From positions 17,522,471 through 17,586,470 of the forward strand of contig NC_064037.1 in assembly GCF_932526225.1 (NCBI RefSeq): DNA of 64,000 nt, in the 5' to 3' direction. Of this stretch, positions 12,901 through 25,852 are shown piece after piece. The position numbers were made by a program, and so were the translations under genes. Source of the stretch: Nematostella vectensis (taxonomy: Eukaryota > Cnidaria > Anthozoa > Actiniaria > Edwardsiidae). Numbering within the stretch: the first letter of the stretch is position 1; each line of letters begins with the position of its first letter. A model generated the notes under the pieces. The model was not told the DNA's origin. It saw only the letters and a program-made list of their open reading frames with translations, and ran no database searches.

Positions 12901-15900
12901 GTCTTTATCTGTTTGTTTCAAAGAATAATGGTATAGCTCTTTCTCTGTTTCTATAAAAACATTTAGCCAGAATTTGACACATTGTTTAGGTTCTGTAAAA
13001 AAACAAGTTTTTTGAAAGTTTTTGCATTTTGTAACCTTTCGCAACAAATGATACTGAGAAGTTCTCAGTACAAGGTCAGGATAAGAATAAATGCGGATTA
13101 TCCACTTTTAAAACTAACGATGTCATCTTACACTGAAATGGTTGTCAGAAGAAAATGACCTTATTCTGGTACTCCGAAGAAGTTGGAAATCAGAATAAAA
13201 TTTGTTATGGCTACAACTCGAGAGAGAGAGAGAATACCCCTACTCTGTCTCTGAAAATGCAGACTATAAAAGCGTTTTCTAATAATCAAACGATTTTGAT
13301 TAGGGGTTTACAGCCCACAGAACCGCATTTAAGATACAAATTTCATTTGACCACCGATAAATAAGTTATAGGTCGTAAAATTGCGGTAATGGACGTGTAT
13401 GTAATTGCTGGCGTTTTGCCACCGAGGATATTAAAAATTCAAGTTATATTAAGCAAATATTTTAGATGTTTAAACGGTGTCGACATTTTGGCTTAAATTT
13501 ACTGGAACTGTCTCCACTTTTTTTTTCAGAGAAAGTACACTTGTTCATATGGTCATACTGTTAAAATCCATCACTATTTTTTTATAGCAAATATTGACAT
13601 GTAATATGGTTGTATACTTAGATACTAAATAAAAAAAATACTAATGTCACAGTGCTTTTCCTTTTTCGCTAAACTCAGAGTATTACTTGGATATGATTTT
13701 AGGGGTACCTTTCTTGAGAATATTTCATTTTTCTTGAAGAGCCCTAAAGGCCATAGCACGTGCTGGATATGCTCTCCACAAAATGACATTGGCCCCGTGG
13801 CAAACAAGCCATAATTAAATCTACTAGTGAAGATTAGTAGCTCTGTGCCTTTAATTAATTACTGCAATAAGTCTGCACCTGTACTCACCTATACTCCTCT
13901 CTGATTGGTCGAGACAGCATTCGGTAAGAGCTATTTATAATTGAACGAGGCCAGGCCTTTTTACAGGTTCTATCTGCTAGACTTGCCGGATAATATTCAG
14001 AATTTTGGTCATTTCGAGTGCCATGTACTTCTGTAAATGAAGAAAACGCTAACGCTCGTGTACTTCATTGAACTTTGGACCTGAGACCTGCAAGGGAAAT
14101 GATACGCCTGACGACTTTTTGCACGGTGAGTTTGTAATTGATAGTGGGTAAGATTTCGTACATGCAGGCGATAATCGTGTTATTCTTGCCTGCAGATTCT
14201 TTGCTGTGTGGTGTTCGTGGGATCCGCGGGTAAGTGCTGGTTTTCTTCACACATTTATATCTTAGTGTCGTCTTAGTGTCGAGACAGGACTCTATTGTTC
14301 AACGTTGGATATCTGTTTATCCCTTATTCCGTGCGTGGGTGTTAACAGTGATAACGTTATACATGTCTTTAATTGACTGAAATGTTTAAGATAAAAACTA
14401 AGATACATACAATCATGATATCACCGCTATACCACTTAACACACAAACAAAGATACATTTTCGCAGTATCGTTCCCTTTTAAAAATGCGCCTAACAACGC
14501 ATTTTTGAAGGAGTTATAAGGAGTTTCCAAGGAAGATGTAAAACAGCAAAAAAGATATCATACATGCTTTTCAACAAGAAAAATGTGCATAAAACAATAT
14601 GTAGTTCTGACCTCCAAGAAGCGGAAAAAACGTCTAAGATTCTCTGTAAAAAACTATATCATAACGTGATTGCGTAAAACATAAAACCAATATGACAGCA
14701 CTGCATGCTTAATTATTCATGACAAAGAACATTGTATGGCTTTGTATAAACGTGCGTAAATAAAAATCATATAATTGAACGACTCTGCAGGTAGTACGAG
14801 TTATCGAATGAGAAAGTCAGCCAACCCTTCGACAGACAGGTAGTCAAACACGAGCCTTAGGTTTGCAAATGATAATTTAGACAACGCTTTGCTTATGCGA
14901 GAGCTTTCTGCGCTAACTGAGTCGCTTAGATACCTGCGAGCATGGCAGACGAATGAACGCTGAAGTCAATGTCATAGAGAGCTTGCTCCTCGGGATATCT
15001 ATAGATACCGCAACAGATACCTAAATCTATCGTTTTTTCTTCTAATGCTGAATAGATTTTCTGATGGAAATGTTGCTTCACGGGGCACATTCAACAATTA
15101 TTTTCCATGAATTCTCTTCACCCTCTTTTCATTTGTTCCACAGCAAAGGCAAAAAAAAAAATAACCCCAAAAAACATGAATCATTTCATTGTCAGTTACT
15201 GGGCCAAATTACACTTGGCGCGGTTATATAAACGTTTAGGCGAGGGTAAATGTTTAAGCTTGCTTATCAATTTCCATATCTCATTATCAGGAGGACTGAG
15301 TTGTTTTAAGCAGACAAGTGCCGTCTTTTCATAGTCTTCTTATACACTAGCACACCGTGGGAATTATTCTATAGCGCGGACGACATAACAATGTCGCTGG
15401 GTTGTGATTATATTTACTTTCAGCTTCCTCGTTGCAAAGGCCTGTTTTCGCTGCATTTGTTCGCTAATCTGGCGCTTTAGTAGGGTTGTTGTGCTGCAAT
15501 ACAAGAGTGCCTCAGACTTTCTGTGAGTGTTGCACAGTTTGTAAGATACAGGAGTTTGGAAAGAAATTTCCGGGATAGTCGTAAAGGTCTACAATGCTGG
15601 ACAAAACTAGTTGTCGCGCCCCTAAAAAAAGGCGGATTTTTCGGTATCTATCGTTAGTCAACTAGCTTTTTTCCCAAGACAATTTACATTAAAACCCCCC
15701 TTCCCCCCTTTCAATGTTGGATGTAACCGTGCTCAAATTCTGACAGCCCGAATTGAACAACATTGTACTGGGGGAGGGGAGGGTGAGAAGCGCACAGTAG
15801 GAGTGGGTAACCTTGAAACCCTTATGCAGTGAAAAAACAAAAACTGAGTACGCCGAGGCCCTAACGTGTTAGAACATCACAGGTGTTCCGCCCTCAACCT

Positions 15901-16811
15901 AGGCTCTTTCAGATCATTTGGTAAAACGACAAGCATTGATAATGGCCCTAGAATGTACCCCACTCTCTCGATTTTCAGGGCATAGCAATTCCTTCTACTT
16001 TTCGGGGACTGGGGCGAGTTCGCATGACTACCTGTGGTAGAAGTAGTAAAAAGAGTGGGCCTAGGGCCTAATCAAGAAAAGATATTCCCTGCAAGCTTCG
16101 TTCAACGATCAAAAGTGCATGAACATTATTGTAGCGGATTTCCCAAAAATCGTATTCAATCTCCGAATAAGGCGAATAAGACCGTCAATAAATGTATGAT
16201 ATGAATAAAGACGCATTTTTATGTCATGTTTTATAATCCACGTAACATCCAGGTGGCCGTATATTATTATTATTTTGGAAATGATCAGTGCGCAAGCAGC
16301 ATCACTCAATCGAAATTCAAACTTCTCTTCGATTACAAAACATTAGCATTGATAAGCAGTGAAAATATATTTAGCGAGGTAACCTTAATTTATGACCGCT
16401 GACACCATGTATCCACAATCCAAAACGTCACGTGACCACACCGGTAGTTGTGTCCCTTCCGTGTATTCACTGACTTCCTGTGACATGATGGCACCACATG
16501 ATTGCATCAAACTTCCGATACCCAAAAATATGTACAGTAAGTTCAGGTTTGATTTTTTATTAAATGAATATCACGGAGTTTGAGCGGTGAGCCTGGGGCC
16601 AATCAGAATATCTGTGCATGTTATAATGTGACAAGCCGTACTCTTCGGTATTGTTACCTGTCGACTGTGACACCTTTCCTGTGCGTTTTATGAGAAAAGT
16701 CGGAATCGAATGGAGCGGATGTCGCCATGACGTCTCTGTCTCGTTATTAACTCGAGAAAAAATCCCACAGAGCAATAAGTTTTGTGGCACAGTTTAGCAC
16801 AGTCTTTCGCA
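9918..16811. other. Gene-free AT-rich spacer upstream of the protease gene
   Basis: About 6.9 kb with no supportable exon, RNA gene or long repeat apart from the ancient duplication noted at 10193-11475. The remaining open frames are short, AT-rich and lack flanking splice signals or family motifs. A segment at about 11770-11935 may be a decayed retroelement end (low confidence). A short GA microsatellite occurs near 13219. Confidence 0.6.
10193..11475. repeat. Ancient, diverged direct duplication (two ~570-600-bp copies)
   Basis: 10193-10790 and 10905-11475 share a run of landmarks in the same order: AAAGATAATGGGAAAGGGG, a pyrimidine-rich block, TCAATTGAT-like and CTCTACNCCAAA blocks, TAATGCAT, a 'gaattnccact' block, and CAAGNNCAAAGCTTGT near the end. 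Divergence is high, so the duplication is old. Neither copy contains an open reading frame worth calling. They could be two copies of an unknown interspersed element or a duplicated non-coding element. Confidence 0.5.
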
Positions 16812-19800
16812 ATGTGCGCTTTCCTTGTGTTTCTGGTCGCTGAGCTGTTGGCGATGGACGTCAGAGCTAGGGTCTTCCTTGGACCTCGTAGGGATTATGG
16901 TGAGATGTACTTTTTGCCATTTCTACTTTGTCTTTTAATCATTTTGTTTCTCAACGATATGTAGTGAATTTTGCCATTAATCTGAAATGTGCCTATTTTG
17001 TATTTTAATATATTGGCTTAGAATATATTATATTTTCAAGAAATTATATTCAACGTACGTGCAGGGACAGTCGTGATTATAGGTTTTTTATTTCCAGGGA
17101 AAAGCAACAACTTCACCTTTTAAAAAGATGAGATCACATCCTTAAAGGCTTTCCGTGTAATTCAAGACAATTTTGACTGACATTTTCAGAAAAGGCTATT
17201 AGGATACAAGAAAGAAAATTCTATTTTGCATTTCACGGTTTGACATTTTTTGCAGCTTTGGTCTTTATCCTTATCTTACATTTGTACAGTCTCATTAACA
17301 ATTCAGAAGTTAATGCAAAAATCTTATCAAATGCATGTTTAGACTTCCGAGTGTACTCAATATCATCAAAAGAACAACATCCTGTGAGTGTATTTTCCAG
17401 AGCCAGAATTGCAATATTAACAAATAATCATGTAGCGAAAGAACAACAGTGAACATTAAAAAAAATTTGACTTTTGGTGTCATTAGATGTATATCAAATA
17501 ACGTTTGTTGCACTGTTTTTTTTCTACCAATCTCTCTATCTCCCACAGAAACTCTTATCTGAGCATAAAGCACCGCTCTCGAGAAAGGCCACTGTTAAAA
17601 TAATGATAACATATAAAAAATGAGGGAGGGGGGAGAAGATAGTAAGTGCGCGATCTCTCCACTGAAATAAGATGATAGTAAAACCAGAGATCTTTGCAAA
17701 TACAGCTAAACACTGACAACCATATTCAAAACTGTCCATTTAGTTTCAAATTCATAATTATAAACAATACTGTAAGACACTAGCCTTCTGACCACTCTAC
17801 TGCTGGTTTGCCTAATAAACTCTGAGATACTAACTGCCATGGCATTTAGTGTTACCAAAACATTGCGAAGCCAAATAAGACACAGTCTGCTAACAGACCC
17901 TCACAGGGTAAAACTCAGTTGAAGTCTTGGTAACGCTTCAGTTCTCAGGCAACTGTTTCAATTGACAAAACTTCATGTTTGATTGCAGGTAGATGTCCGA
18001 GTACCTTCAAGGCTCCAGCCAGAGGCTGTCGATATGAGTGCTTTTCTGATGGGCAATGTCAGCCAGACCACGTCTGCTGCGTCTCCGGGTGTTATAGGAA
18101 ATGCGGTATGTGACAAAGACGATGTGTGCGTTTTTTTGATTTATTACGATAAAAGAGAAAGGGATTACACTACAGGCCAAGGTCGGCGATACGTCGAAAG
18201 AAGATGTCTTTTTTAACGCCATTACGACTTGTGCTACCGTGGCCACCAAGACTTAGTTCTGGCCAATCATCGTGCGAGATTGGCTTACATCCACAAGAAC
18301 TTTATAACTTGGGGAATTCGTGTTCTGACGTGCACCGAATCATTTCTTTGTCACGCTGGCTGTGGAGTGCAGTTAGCGCCAATCATTTGTCATGTTTCTC
18401 GCATCCTTATTGGCTCCCTTCACAAAAGTGCCAAGTGGCCACGGTAGCGCGCGTCACACTGTATCAGGGACCTAAATAACGATTGCACAAATATAACTCC
18501 GCCTTCGTAAAAACAGTAACATGTTAATGACTGAGATACCAAGTAAGAAAAAAAAAATTAAGATTAAAGTTTATCAGGCACTAATCCAAAGCTTTTTACT
18601 CATGATGACTATTTGGACACTACACTTACAAAAAGGAAGGCAATTAAAGTGCTGAATAATATGAGTATATCATGCCATTCTTGTAGGAATAAATCAGAAA
18701 AATAACATCTCCCCATTGTTAAACTAAAGTGTGTTTTATGTGCTAGTTAACTGTAATTTGGATTTCTGAGACCATCCTCCTCCTACTAGTAATGCAAATA
18801 CATAAAAAACTTGAATCAATTCATTCATTCATTCCGTGCTTTCTCATTGTTCCAGTGGCGCTAACCCACTGTCAGAAGGCCAAGCTGGAGTATTCTGCAA
18901 TCGGGGATGATGAAGAAGGTTATGTACCAAACTGCAGCAATGACGGAACGTACAGCGAGACCCAATGCGCTCGAAGACGCGGCGTCACGAAATGCTGGAG
19001 GGTGGACAAGAACACCGGCAAGAAAGTTGGTGGTGACGTCACAGTAGATTTCAGCCGGCCCAGCCCTAGCCATAATGTCTTTCCGCCAGAAGAGGAGGAG
19101 GAGGAAGAAAGCGACTCGGGGGGTGAGTCATCATGACCAACACATGTCGATATACTTAGATATCTCGCACAGTTAGCGAGTTTTCAGAATACTTCTCAGG
19201 GTTTGAGGAATGTTTTTTTCTGTGTTTTTGATGACGGCGCCTGCAAGAATTCTCGTTCAAAGCTAAGTGCAGGTTGATGACGTCAATCGCTGGACCATCA
19301 AAAGCGTTCGCTGAACAGACGTAGCGCTTTTAATAATATAGATTATAAACTATAAGGAAGTTTACGGTGTGTCTACACAGCACAACATGGCGGCACTTCA
19401 AGGACTGGTTTTATGGCATACGTAATCATCCTTGCCATCACCGCATCCTTGTCTTCATTATCATCATCACCATCAAAATAGCAATTACTTTTAACCCCTT
19501 CAGCATGAAATATTAAAATGGGCCCTTGAAAATGTTGTGAGGATTAACCTTTTTTAATATGATCCAAGAACTAGACAAATCTCCGAAGGATTGCTATGGT
19601 AGAAGTTCTACTAGACGATAAGATAATCTCAAGTTAGAAATAAGATCATCGTTAGAAGAAGTTGTCTTGGTTTCAAGCATAAGCCATAAGGAGAAGGGAC
19701 TATAACAGAGTTAAAAGACCTGTAATACTGTAAAAAACAAATAAAGCATTCTCTATTGTTTCACAGTTTCACGCATCAGCAGATGCGAAAAGAGACGTCA

Positions 19801-22800
19801 ACGTCGTCTGTTGTTGCGCAGGCGCATACTACACGTGTTTGTACCGCGGTGCAAGAGGAATGGCGCGTTCAAACGCGTGCAGTGCAAGTCCTCTTCAGGA
19901 GGAGTGCATAAGTGCTGGTGCGTGGACAGCGAGGGACGGGAGATCAGCGGAACGAAGGTCAAGGGCAAGCGACCCAACTGCAGACATGGTAAGACATTGG
20001 AAGACAGTCAAATCCAGGGCAACACATGGTCACATCCAGGGTAAGACAGTCAAATCCAGGGTAAGACGTGGTCAAATCCAGGGAAAGACAGACAAATAAA
20101 GGTTAAGACGTGTTCAGTCAAATCCAGGGTAAGACATGGTCAAATACAAGGTAAGACATGGTCAAATCCAGGGTAAGACATGGTCAAATCCAGGGTAAGA
20201 CATGGTCAAATCCAGGGTAAGACATGGTCAAATCCAGGGTAATACATGGTCAAATCCAGGGTAAGACATGGTCAAATACAAAGTAAGACATGGTCAAATC
20301 CAGGGTAAGACATGGTCAAATCCAGGATGATACATGGTCAAATCCAGGGTAAGACATGGTCAAATCCAGGGTAAGACATGGTTAAATCCAAGGTAAGACA
20401 TGGTCAAATCCAGGGTACGACATGGTCAAATCCAGGGTCAAATCCAGGGTAAGACATGGTCAAATCCAGGGTAAGACATGGTCAAATCCAGGGCAAGACA
20501 TGGTCAAATCTAGGGTAATACGTGGTCAAATCCAGGGTAAGACATGGTCAAATCCAGGGCAAGACATGGTCAAATCCAAGGTAAGACATGGGCAAATCCA
20601 GGGTAAGACATAGTCAAATCCAGGGTAAGACAAGGTCAAATCCAGGGTAAGACATGGTCAAATCTAGGGTAATACATGGTCAAATCCAGGGTAAGACATG
20701 GTCAAATCCAAGGTAAGACATGGTCAAATCCAGGTTAAAACATGGTCAAATCCAGGGTGAGACAAGGTCAAATCCAGGGTAAGACATGGTCAAATCCAGG
20801 GTAAGACATGGTTAAATCCAAGGTAAGACATGGTCAAATCTAGGGTAAGACATGGTCAAATCCAGGGCAAGACATGGTCAAATCTAGGGTAATACATGGT
20901 CAAATCCAGGGTAAGACATGGTCAAATCCAGGGCAAGACATGGTCAAATCCAAGGTAAGACATGGGCAAATCCAGGGTAAGACATAGTCAAATCCAGGGT
21001 AAGACAAGGTCAAATCCAGGGTAAGACATGGTCAAATCTAGGGTAATACATTGTCAAATCCAGGGTAAGACATGGTCAAATCCAGGGTAAGACATGGTCA
21101 AATCCAGGGTAATACATGGTCAAATCCAGGGTAAGACATGGTCAAATCCAGGGTAATACATGGTCAAATCCAGGGTAAGACATGGTCAAATCCAGGGTAA
21201 TACATGGTCAAATCCAGGGTAAGACATGGTCAAATCCAGGGCAAAACATGGCCAAATCTAGGGTAATACATGGTCAAATCCAGGGTAAGACATGGTCAAA
21301 TACAAGGTAAGACATGGTCAAATCCAGGGTAAGACATGGTCAAATCCAGGGTGATACATGGTCAAATCCAGGGTAAGACATGGTCAAATCCAGGGTAAGA
21401 CATGGTTAAATCCAAGGTAAGACATGGTCAAATCCAGGGTAAGACATGGTCAAATCCAGGGTAATACATGGTCAAATCCAGGGTACGACATGGTCAAATC
21501 CAGGGCAAGACATGGTCAAATCCAAGGTAAGACATGGTCAAATCCAGGTTAAAACATGGTCAAATCCAGGGTGAGACAAGGTCAAATCCAGGGTAAGACA
21601 TGGTCAAATCCAGGGTAAGACATGGTTAAATCCAAGGTAAGACATGGTCAAATCTAGGGTAAGACATGGTCAAATCCAGGGCAAGACATGGTCAAATCTA
21701 GGGTAATACATGGTCAAATCCAGGGTAAGACATGGTCAAATCCAGGGCAAGACATGGTCAAATCCAGGGTAAGACATGGTCAAATCTAGGGTAATACATT
21801 GTCAAATCCAGGGTAAGACATGGTCAAATCCAGGGTAAGACATGGTCAAATCCAGGGTAATACATGGTCAAATCCAGGGTAAGACATGGTCAAATCCAGG
21901 GTAATACATGGTCAAATCCAGGGTAAGACATGGTCAAATCCAGGGCAAAACATGGCCAAATCTAGGGTAATACATGGTCAAATCCAGGGTAAGACATGGT
22001 CAAATACAAGGTAAGACATGGTCAAATCCAGGGTAAGACATGGTCAAATCCAGGGTGATACCTGATCAAATCCAGGGTAAGACATGGTCAAATCCAGGGT
22101 AAGACATGGTTAAATCCAAGGTAAGACATGGTCAAATCCAGGGTAAGACATGGTCAAATCCAGGGTAATACATGGTCAAATCCAGGGTACGACATGGTCA
22201 AATCCAGGGCAAGACATGGTCAAATCCAAGGTAAGACATGGTCAAATCCAGGTTAAAACATGGTCAAATCCAGGGTGAGACAAGGTCAAATCCAGGGTAA
22301 GACATGGTCAAATCCAGGGTAAGACATGGTTAAATCCAAGGTAAGACATGGTCAAATCTAGGGTAAGACATGGTCAAATCCAGGGCAAGACATGGTCAAA
22401 TCTAGGGTAATACATGGTCAAATCCAGGGTAAGACATGGTCAAATCCAGGGTAAGACGTGGTCAAATCCAGGGAAAGACAGTCAAATAAAGGTTGGTAAG
22501 ACATGGTCAAATACAAGGTAAGACATGGTCAAATCCAGGGTAAGACATGGTTAAATCCAGGGTAATACATGGTCAAATCCAGGGTAAGACATGGTCAAAT
22601 CCAGGGTAATACATGGTCAAATCCAGGGTAAGACATGGTCAAATCCAGGGCAAGACATGGTCAAATCTAGGGTAATACATGGTCAAATCCAGGGTAAGAC
22701 ATGGTCAAATACAAGGTAAGACATGGTCAAATCCAGGGTAAGACATGGTCAAATCCAGGGTAATACATGGTCAAATCCAGGGTACGACATGGTCAAATCC

Positions 22801-25800
22801 AGGGCAAGACATGGTCAAATCCAAGGTAAGACATTATCAAATCCAGGGTAAAACATGGTCAAATCCAGGGTGAGACAAGGTCAAATCCAGGGTAAGACAT
22901 GGTCAAATCCTGGGTAAGACATGGTTAAATCCAAGGTAAGGCATGGTCATATCTAGGGTAATACATGGTCAAATCCAGGGTAAGACATGGTCAAATCCAA
23001 GGTAAGACATGGTCAAATCTAGGGTAAGACATGGTCAAATCCAGGGCAAGACATGGTCAAATCTAGGGTAATACATGGTCAAATCCAGGGTAAGACATGG
23101 TCAAATCCAGGGTAAAACATGGTCAAATCCAGGGTAAGTAAGCTGGTAGGAGGTGCTGAAAAACAAGAATGACCGGCGGACAGACAGACCTGTTAACCCT
23201 AACGTTTATGTTTTTCCATCAGCGGGTCAATGTGGACGCAAAACCTATACCCGAAAGAGGCGCATCGTAGGGGGGATCGAGAGTGCGAAGGGGGCGTGGC
23301 CCTGGCAGGCAGCATTATTCCTGAACGGCACACATCATCGCTGCGGGGGGTCCGTTATCAAGTCTCAGTGGGTGGTTACGGCGGCACACTGCTTCAGTAA
23401 GTGAATGACATGTTTCAACTTAACATATCCCTAGAAGAAAAAAAGGCATAGACAGCGTCCGCCGCTCCACAATGCCTAGTTTCTGCAAATTATAAATTAT
23501 TTACTTGGATTCATTTTTGCGCCAAATACTGAACAACTTTGAGGTTGTTTTTACGTTACCTGCTGTCTTCTATGTCTTCAGGAGATTTTAAAACTTGTTC
23601 CTAATGTGGTCCTATCGTGTAGGTAAACACTCTTCTCGGAACCCAAGGCACTGGCAGGTACGGCTGGGAGAGCACTCCTTTCATAAGAATGATCGCACGG
23701 AGAAAATACTCAAAGTAGCGCAGATCAAGATCCATCCCCGGTACATCCCGGGGAATAACTCACATCCAGGGGACTACGACATTGGTAAGATTACTCTCCT
23801 GCGAAGGCTTGTGGCGTCTGGATTTGACGATATGCCTCAGAGAAACAGGCTTTCTAGCGTCTTACTAGCTCACGCCACAGCGGGGGAGGGGTGGGGTAGT
23901 TCACGATGCGTCTTACTAGTTCACGCCGTAGATGGGGATGGGTCGGGTAGTTCACGATGCGTCTTACTAACTCATGCCGTAGCCGGGGAGGGGTGGGGTA
24001 GTTCACGATGCGTCTTACTAGTTCACGCCGTAGATGGGGATGGGTCGGGTAGTTCACGATGCGTCTTACTAGTTCACGCCGTAGAGGGGGAGGGGTGGGG
24101 TAGTTCACGATGCGTCTTACTAGTTCACGCCGTAGAGGGGGAGGGGTCGGGTAGTTCACGATGCGTCTTACTAGCTCACGCCGTAGATGGGGATGGGTCG
24201 GGTAGTTCACAATGCGTCTGACTAGTTCACGCCGTAGAGGGGGAAGGGGTCGGGTAGTTCACAATGCGTCTTACTAGTTCAACACGTAGAGGGGGAGGGG
24301 TCGGGTAGTTCACGATGCATCTTACTAGTTCAACACGTAGAGGGGGACTTGATATTCACGTAGCTAAAGTGGTCTATTTCTATTGTTAGCTTTGGTCCGA
24401 CTCTCCCGATCGGTGAAACTAGGGCGTCATGTCAGCCCGATTTGCACGCCGGATAATTTCAAATTCTTCAAGCCTGGAAAACGTTGCGTCATCGCGGGTT
24501 GGGGCAAAACGGCCTGGAATGGAAGCGCGTCGCCTGTACTCCGAGAGGCCTGGGTCGACCTTGTATCCCTTCATACATGCAACTCTAATCTGTAAGTGTC
24601 TTTACCCGAATCGCAAGTTTGTCTACGAAAAGGCACCGACACTAATTGGTTACAAGTATTAGCTTTTCCTAGGCGCGACAGACCTATCACCGCACCACCA
24701 CCACAAATGAAAATAAGCGGATCACGAAACACCTAAGTAACCATACCGGATCACTAAACACCTTAGCAACCATACAGGATCACGAAACACCTTAGCAACC
24801 ATACCGAATCACGAAACACCTAAGCAACCATACCGGATCACGAAACACCTAAGCAACCATACCGGATCACGAAACACCTAAGCAACCATACCGGATCACG
24901 AAACACCTTAGCAACCATACCGGACCACGAAACATCTAAGCAACCATACCGGATCACGAAACACCTAAGCAACCATACCGGATCACGAAACACCTAAGCA
25001 ACCATACCGGATCACGAAACACCTTAGCAACCATACCGGACCACGAAACATCTAAGCAACCATACCGGATCACGAAACACCTAAGCGACCATACCGGATC
25101 ACGAAACACCTAAGCAACCATACCGGATCACGAAACACCTAAGCAACCATACCGGATCACGAAACACCTAAGTAACCATACCGGATCACGAAACACCTAA
25201 GTAACCATACCGGATCACGAAACACCTTAGCAACCATACCGGATCACGCAACACCTTAGCAACCATACCGGATCACGAAACACCTAAGCAACCATACCGG
25301 ATCACGCAACACCTTAGCAACCATACCGGATCACGCAACACCTAAGCAACCATACCGGATCACTAAACACCTAAGCAACCATACCGGATCACGAAACACC
25401 TAAGCAGCCATACCGGATCACGAAACACCTTAGCAACTATGCCTTGTTTCCCAGTATTTTGAAACATTATTTCACCACGCTGGTTGGCTAGTTCATGTCG
25501 ATATCTCTCCGTAAAATTGCCAAGTGATCTTACTTCTCCGGGTTGTACAGAAACAGTTGAAACATAACCGTATATAGCGCAGAGCGTATTTGATGTGTGT
25601 TTTATTGATAGGTCCTACGCCGGCAAGATCGGAAAGAGGTTTATCTGCGCAGGCTATCGAGAGGGTGGCATCGACGCATGCGCATACGATAGTGGGGGAC
25701 CTCTGATGTGTCCTGGCGATGATAACCGCTGGTTGCTCGCGGGCATCGTTAGTTGGGGTGAGAAATGTGCTATGCCTTACAAGTACGGCGTGTACACCAA

Positions 25801-25852
25801 TGTGAACGAGTTCATGCCTTGGATACGCGGCAGCCTCAAACTGGACAGGTGA
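16812..25852 (+). CDS. Secreted WAP - thyroglobulin type-1 (x2) - trypsin-like serine protease, 8 exons, 490 aa
   Basis: Exons: 16812-16899, 17989-18105, 18856-19122, 19767-19988, 23223-23396, 23623-23784, 24390-24591, 25612-25852. All introns are GT-AG, most in phase 1, and the model closes on TGA. Residues 1 to ~20 are a hydrophobic signal peptide. Residues 30-68 form a WAP domain with eight cysteines. Thyroglobulin type-1 domains span about 74-140 (KCWRVDK) and 164-229 (KCWCVDSEG). The protease begins after R245 (IVGG at 246-249), with catalytic His287 (TAAHC), Asp342 (DYDI) and Ser438 (DSGGPL). Asp432 at the S1 floor predicts cleavage after Arg/Lys. Tyr436 replaces the usual Gly193. An acidic linker (poly-Glu, ~145-155) separates the two thyroglobulin domains. 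WAP and type-1 thyroglobulin domains usually inhibit proteases, so an autoinhibited extracellular zymogen is plausible but unproven. Minisatellites fill introns 4, 6 and 7. Confidence 0.9.
18227..18452. mobile_element. Short foldback element in protease intron 2
   Basis: GTGCTACCGTGGCCAC at 18229-18244 is matched by the inverted GTGGCCACGGTAGCGCG at 18434-18450, enclosing about 190 bp with no gene. The structure resembles a small non-autonomous DNA transposon (MITE). No clear target duplication was found. Confidence 0.4.
19989..23150 (+). repeat. 22-bp minisatellite filling protease intron 4 (~140 copies), carries 5' splice-site copies
   Basis: The unit reads GTAAGACATGGTCAAATCC plus AGG and begins immediately at the donor of exon 4 (GACATG|GTAAGAC). 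Nearly every unit keeps CCAGGGTAAGAC, a strong match to the 5' splice-site consensus, and also the exon-end-like GACATGG. Variants include GTAATACATGG, GTACGACATGG and TTAAATCC, and blocks of several hundred bases are themselves duplicated (higher-order structure). The array ends about 70 bp before the acceptor of exon 5. Confidence 0.95.
23850..24350 (+). repeat. 51-bp minisatellite in protease intron 6 (~9-10 copies)
   Basis: The unit starts GCGTCTTACTAGTTCACGCC and continues with a G-rich block and GTAGTTCACGAT. Because 51 bases is 17 codons, the frame continuing from exon 6 stays open through most of the array, to a stop at about 24221. This does not look like real coding sequence. The donor of exon 6 (ATTG|GTAAGATT) and the acceptor of exon 7 are both strong. 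Confidence 0.9.
24716..25445 (+). repeat. 29-bp minisatellite in protease intron 7 (~25 copies)
   Basis: The unit ACCGGATCACGAAACACC plus TAAGCAACCAT is repeated with small changes (CCTTAGC/CCTAAGC, CGCAACACC, GGACCACGAAACATC). It lies between exon 7 and exon 8. It carries no good GT donor, so it differs from the intron 4 array. Confidence 0.95.

Noticed and set aside
19386-19397. ATGGCGGC YY1-like site in protease intron 3
   Set aside because: It lies within an intron with no other promoter features nearby; a single short match is not enough.
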